Assembly: GCF_000380085.1 (NCBI RefSeq)
Contig: NZ_KB904558.1
Coordinates: 62,001-126,000, forward strand
DNA: 64,000 nt
Reading direction: 5' to 3'
Origin: Streptococcus merionis DSM 19192
GTDB lineage: Bacteria > Bacillota > Bacilli > Lactobacillales > Streptococcaceae
In this document: positions 62,491 through 64,000 of the stretch, one piece after another
Layout: each line of letters opens with the position of its first letter
Position numbering within the stretch: the first letter of the stretch is position 1
Notes under the pieces: generated by a model
What the model saw: only the letters and a program-made list of their open reading frames with translations
The model's database searches: none
What the model was told of the DNA's origin: nothing
Position numbers and translations under genes: made by a program

Positions 62491-64000
62491 CTATTCTCGG
62501 ATACCTAATAATCGCAAAGCTCTGGCGAAGTAACTATCGTCTTCTAAAAGGCTAGCTTGCTCCATCTTAAAAAGAGCCAGTTCGTCAGTAATGATCCCAT
62601 TGACTGGGCTTTGTAGGTAGTTGGATAAGCTGGTCGCATCATTGATGGTCCAGACATAAAGATCTTTACCTTGCTGCTCAGCACTAAGCATGATAATTTC
62701 ATTGTAGGAAAAATCCTCAATCACGTAAAAATCTACCGAATAATTACCAAAATTGCCAAACTGTAACGGAATCACATAACCCGTGGACAACTCAGGTGCT
62801 TTCTGCTCCAATTTCTCCATGACCTTCAAATCAAGCGACATGACTTTATCGGTCTTCTTGATATTTAATCGCTTCAACTCCGCAAGTACTAAATCAACAT
62901 AATTATCTGGCTCGTCTCCATGTGGCTTGAGCTCTATTAAGAGTGGCTGATTCAACTCCTGAGCCCTCTTCACATAGGTTTCTAGAGTGACAATCTCGCT
63001 GGTAAAATCATTCTGAAAGATTTGCAAGCCTTCTATATCAACCAAGTTTTTCTCTGAAACGTTCCAATTTCGACCAGCTAAGCGTCTGAGATTATTATCA
63101 TGAATGACCACAAACTGCTTATCTGCCGTCATCAACACATCCATCTCCACCAGATCAGCTCCTTTAAGACTTGCAGCTTCTAGAGCCTCGAGCGAATTTT
63201 CCACGCCAGCTGTAGTATCCCCACGATGGGCAATCATGAGAACCTCTTTATTCAGATTGACCAGATAGAGCTGCACACCATTATAGATGACGGAAACCAC
63301 CACCGTGACAAGAAGGACAAGTTTACTCCACTTCGGATAACGAAATGGCAAAGCCTTGCTCTCAGATAGGGTCACATAGGCAATCGACTGATCTGCCTCA
63401 TCTGCTCCCAGAAGATGATTAACCAGCACCTCTATCGTCACCAGCTTATTCAAGAAAGCCACAATATATATCGTGCCCTTGACCAAACTATAAAAAAGCG
63501 TCTGTAGAGCAATATTATTCCACAAGTTATCCAGATATCCGAAGATGATGGACAAAAGATAGGTCATTAAAATCCCAGCTCCTGCCACAAGCCCTGTAAA
63601 CAGCCCGATGACAACGATTAATCTGAACTTGTTCTGGCGCGTTAACCGCCAGCTCTGCGTCACATTTTCCCAAGGGGTATTGTCATTGACCACCGACAGT
63701 GGTAAAAAATAGATGAGTCGAATATTGAGGTAAACGACCAGACCAATGACACTATAATATATAACTATTCCTAGATCCGTTTTCAGCAATTCCCCTGTGA
63801 TGAAATCAGGAATGCGAAACCGCTCCAACAAAGGCGAGCTGAGACCAAGATTACCAACGGGAATCATCAAGGCTAAATAACTCAGAAAGACAAAAAGTTG
63901 CGGGCCTGATAGCCACTTGATCTTTTGCCATGTCGCCTTGAGCATGTCTCTGATTTCCACATTGCGATAGGAACTGACAATCATATAAACCAGACAGATA
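62491..64000 (-). CDS. Membrane glycerophosphodiester phosphodiesterase (5' end outside the window)
   Basis: The visible part is about 500 residues. The N-terminal region has several membrane helices (FVFLSYLALMIPVGNLG, IVIYYSVIGLVVYLNIRLIYFLP, LIVVIGLFTGLVAGAGILMTYL). The C-terminal GDPD domain (about from 250) has MIAHRGDTTAGVENSLEA, GADLVEMDVLMTADKQFVVIHDN and LLIELKPHG. It hydrolyses phosphodiesters of glycerol, perhaps at lipoteichoic acid or lipids. The first ATG seen is at 63984, but the frame stays open to the edge, so the true start may lie outside. Confidence 0.9.
   Translation of the reverse strand, partial: ICLVYMIVSSYRNVEIRDMLKATWQKIKWLSGPQLFVFLSYLALMIPVGNLGLSSPLLERFRIPDFITGELLKTDLGIVIYYSVIGLVVYLNIRLIYFLPLSVVNDNTPWENVTQSWRLTRQNKFRLIVVIGLFTGLVAGAGILMTYLLSIIFGYLDNLWNNIALQTLFYSLVKGTIYIVAFLNKLVTIEVLVNHLLGADEADQSIAYVTLSESKALPFRYPKWSKLVLLVTVVVSVIYNGVQLYLVNLNKEVLMIAHRGDTTAGVENSLEALEAASLKGADLVEMDVLMTADKQFVVIHDNNLRRLAGRNWNVSEKNLVDIEGLQIFQNDFTSEIVTLETYVKRAQELNQPLLIELKPHGDEPDNYVDLVLAELKRLNIKKTDKVMSLDLKVMEKLEQKAPELSTGYVIPLQFGNFGNYSVDFYVIEDFSYNEIIMLSAEQQGKDLYVWTINDATSLSNYLQSPVNGIITDELALFKMEQASLLEDDSYFARALRLLGIRE

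Overview
The window is a low-GC Gram-positive chromosome segment and almost certainly a Streptococcus. The evidence is the scpA-scpB-rluB-yidD and murI-rdgB-yfcE-cbpB-xerD-like clusters, coiA behind a ComX cin-box, a streptococcal arginine deiminase operon with an acetyltransferase between arcA and argF, an LPXTG-type wall protein, and extended -10 (TGnTATAAT) promoters. The arc gene order recalls S. suis or S. pyogenes; I do not assign a species. No tRNA, rRNA or intact insertion sequence was seen.

Layout. 1-12.2 kb, all minus strand: an alanine-type T-box leader and a LURP/YxjI protein, a PrsA-like foldase, an O-methyltransferase, a proline/glutamate-rich wall protein with G5-like domains, two GNATs, pepF, coiA and pepN. 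12.4-21 kb: the arginine deiminase operon (arcA, GNAT, argF, arcC, arcD, arcT) with a Crp/Fnr-type regulator gene upstream and a divergent argR; a perfect CcpA cre site lies before arcA. 21.5-25.3 kb: tmk-holB-yabA-rsmI and a TSUP transporter. 25.6-28 kb: GNAT, S51-like peptidase and mvaA. 28-36.9 kb: hup, degV-lipase-ypmS, rlmD, an XRE / PLDc_N / ABC module, and a Nudix hydrolase. 37.4-45.1 kb: trmL and the chromosome-maintenance/cell-wall cluster. 45.3-55.5 kb: a complete type I-C CRISPR-Cas locus. 55.6-64 kb: an HD hydrolase, uvrB, a YbjQ protein, a fused glutamine-type ABC importer with its ATPase, and a membrane glycerophosphodiesterase cut by the window edge.

Most notable observation. 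The 280-bp gap between cas3 and cas5 holds, on the strand opposite the cas genes, an apparently complete small-RNA gene: a TTGATT-17-TATACT promoter, the exact 12-nt 3' end of the CRISPR repeat (GTGGATTGAAAT), a short 24-nt spacer-like stretch, the first 6 nt of the repeat (GTCGCA), and an intrinsic terminator. The first 14 nt of the pseudo-spacer match, next to a canonical TTC PAM, a site just upstream of the cas5 promoter. The only mismatches in that stretch are at positions 6 and 12, the positions Cascade flips out. This is the layout expected of a crRNA-like RNA (CreR type) that lets Cascade autorepress its own operon.

Other points of interest: three genes with an extended -10 exactly 6 nt before the ATG (candidate leaderless mRNAs), a second structured small-RNA candidate between yidD and trmL, two adjacent spacers differing by one base, a mosaic family of intergenic repeats, and an internal Cas11c start in cas8c.
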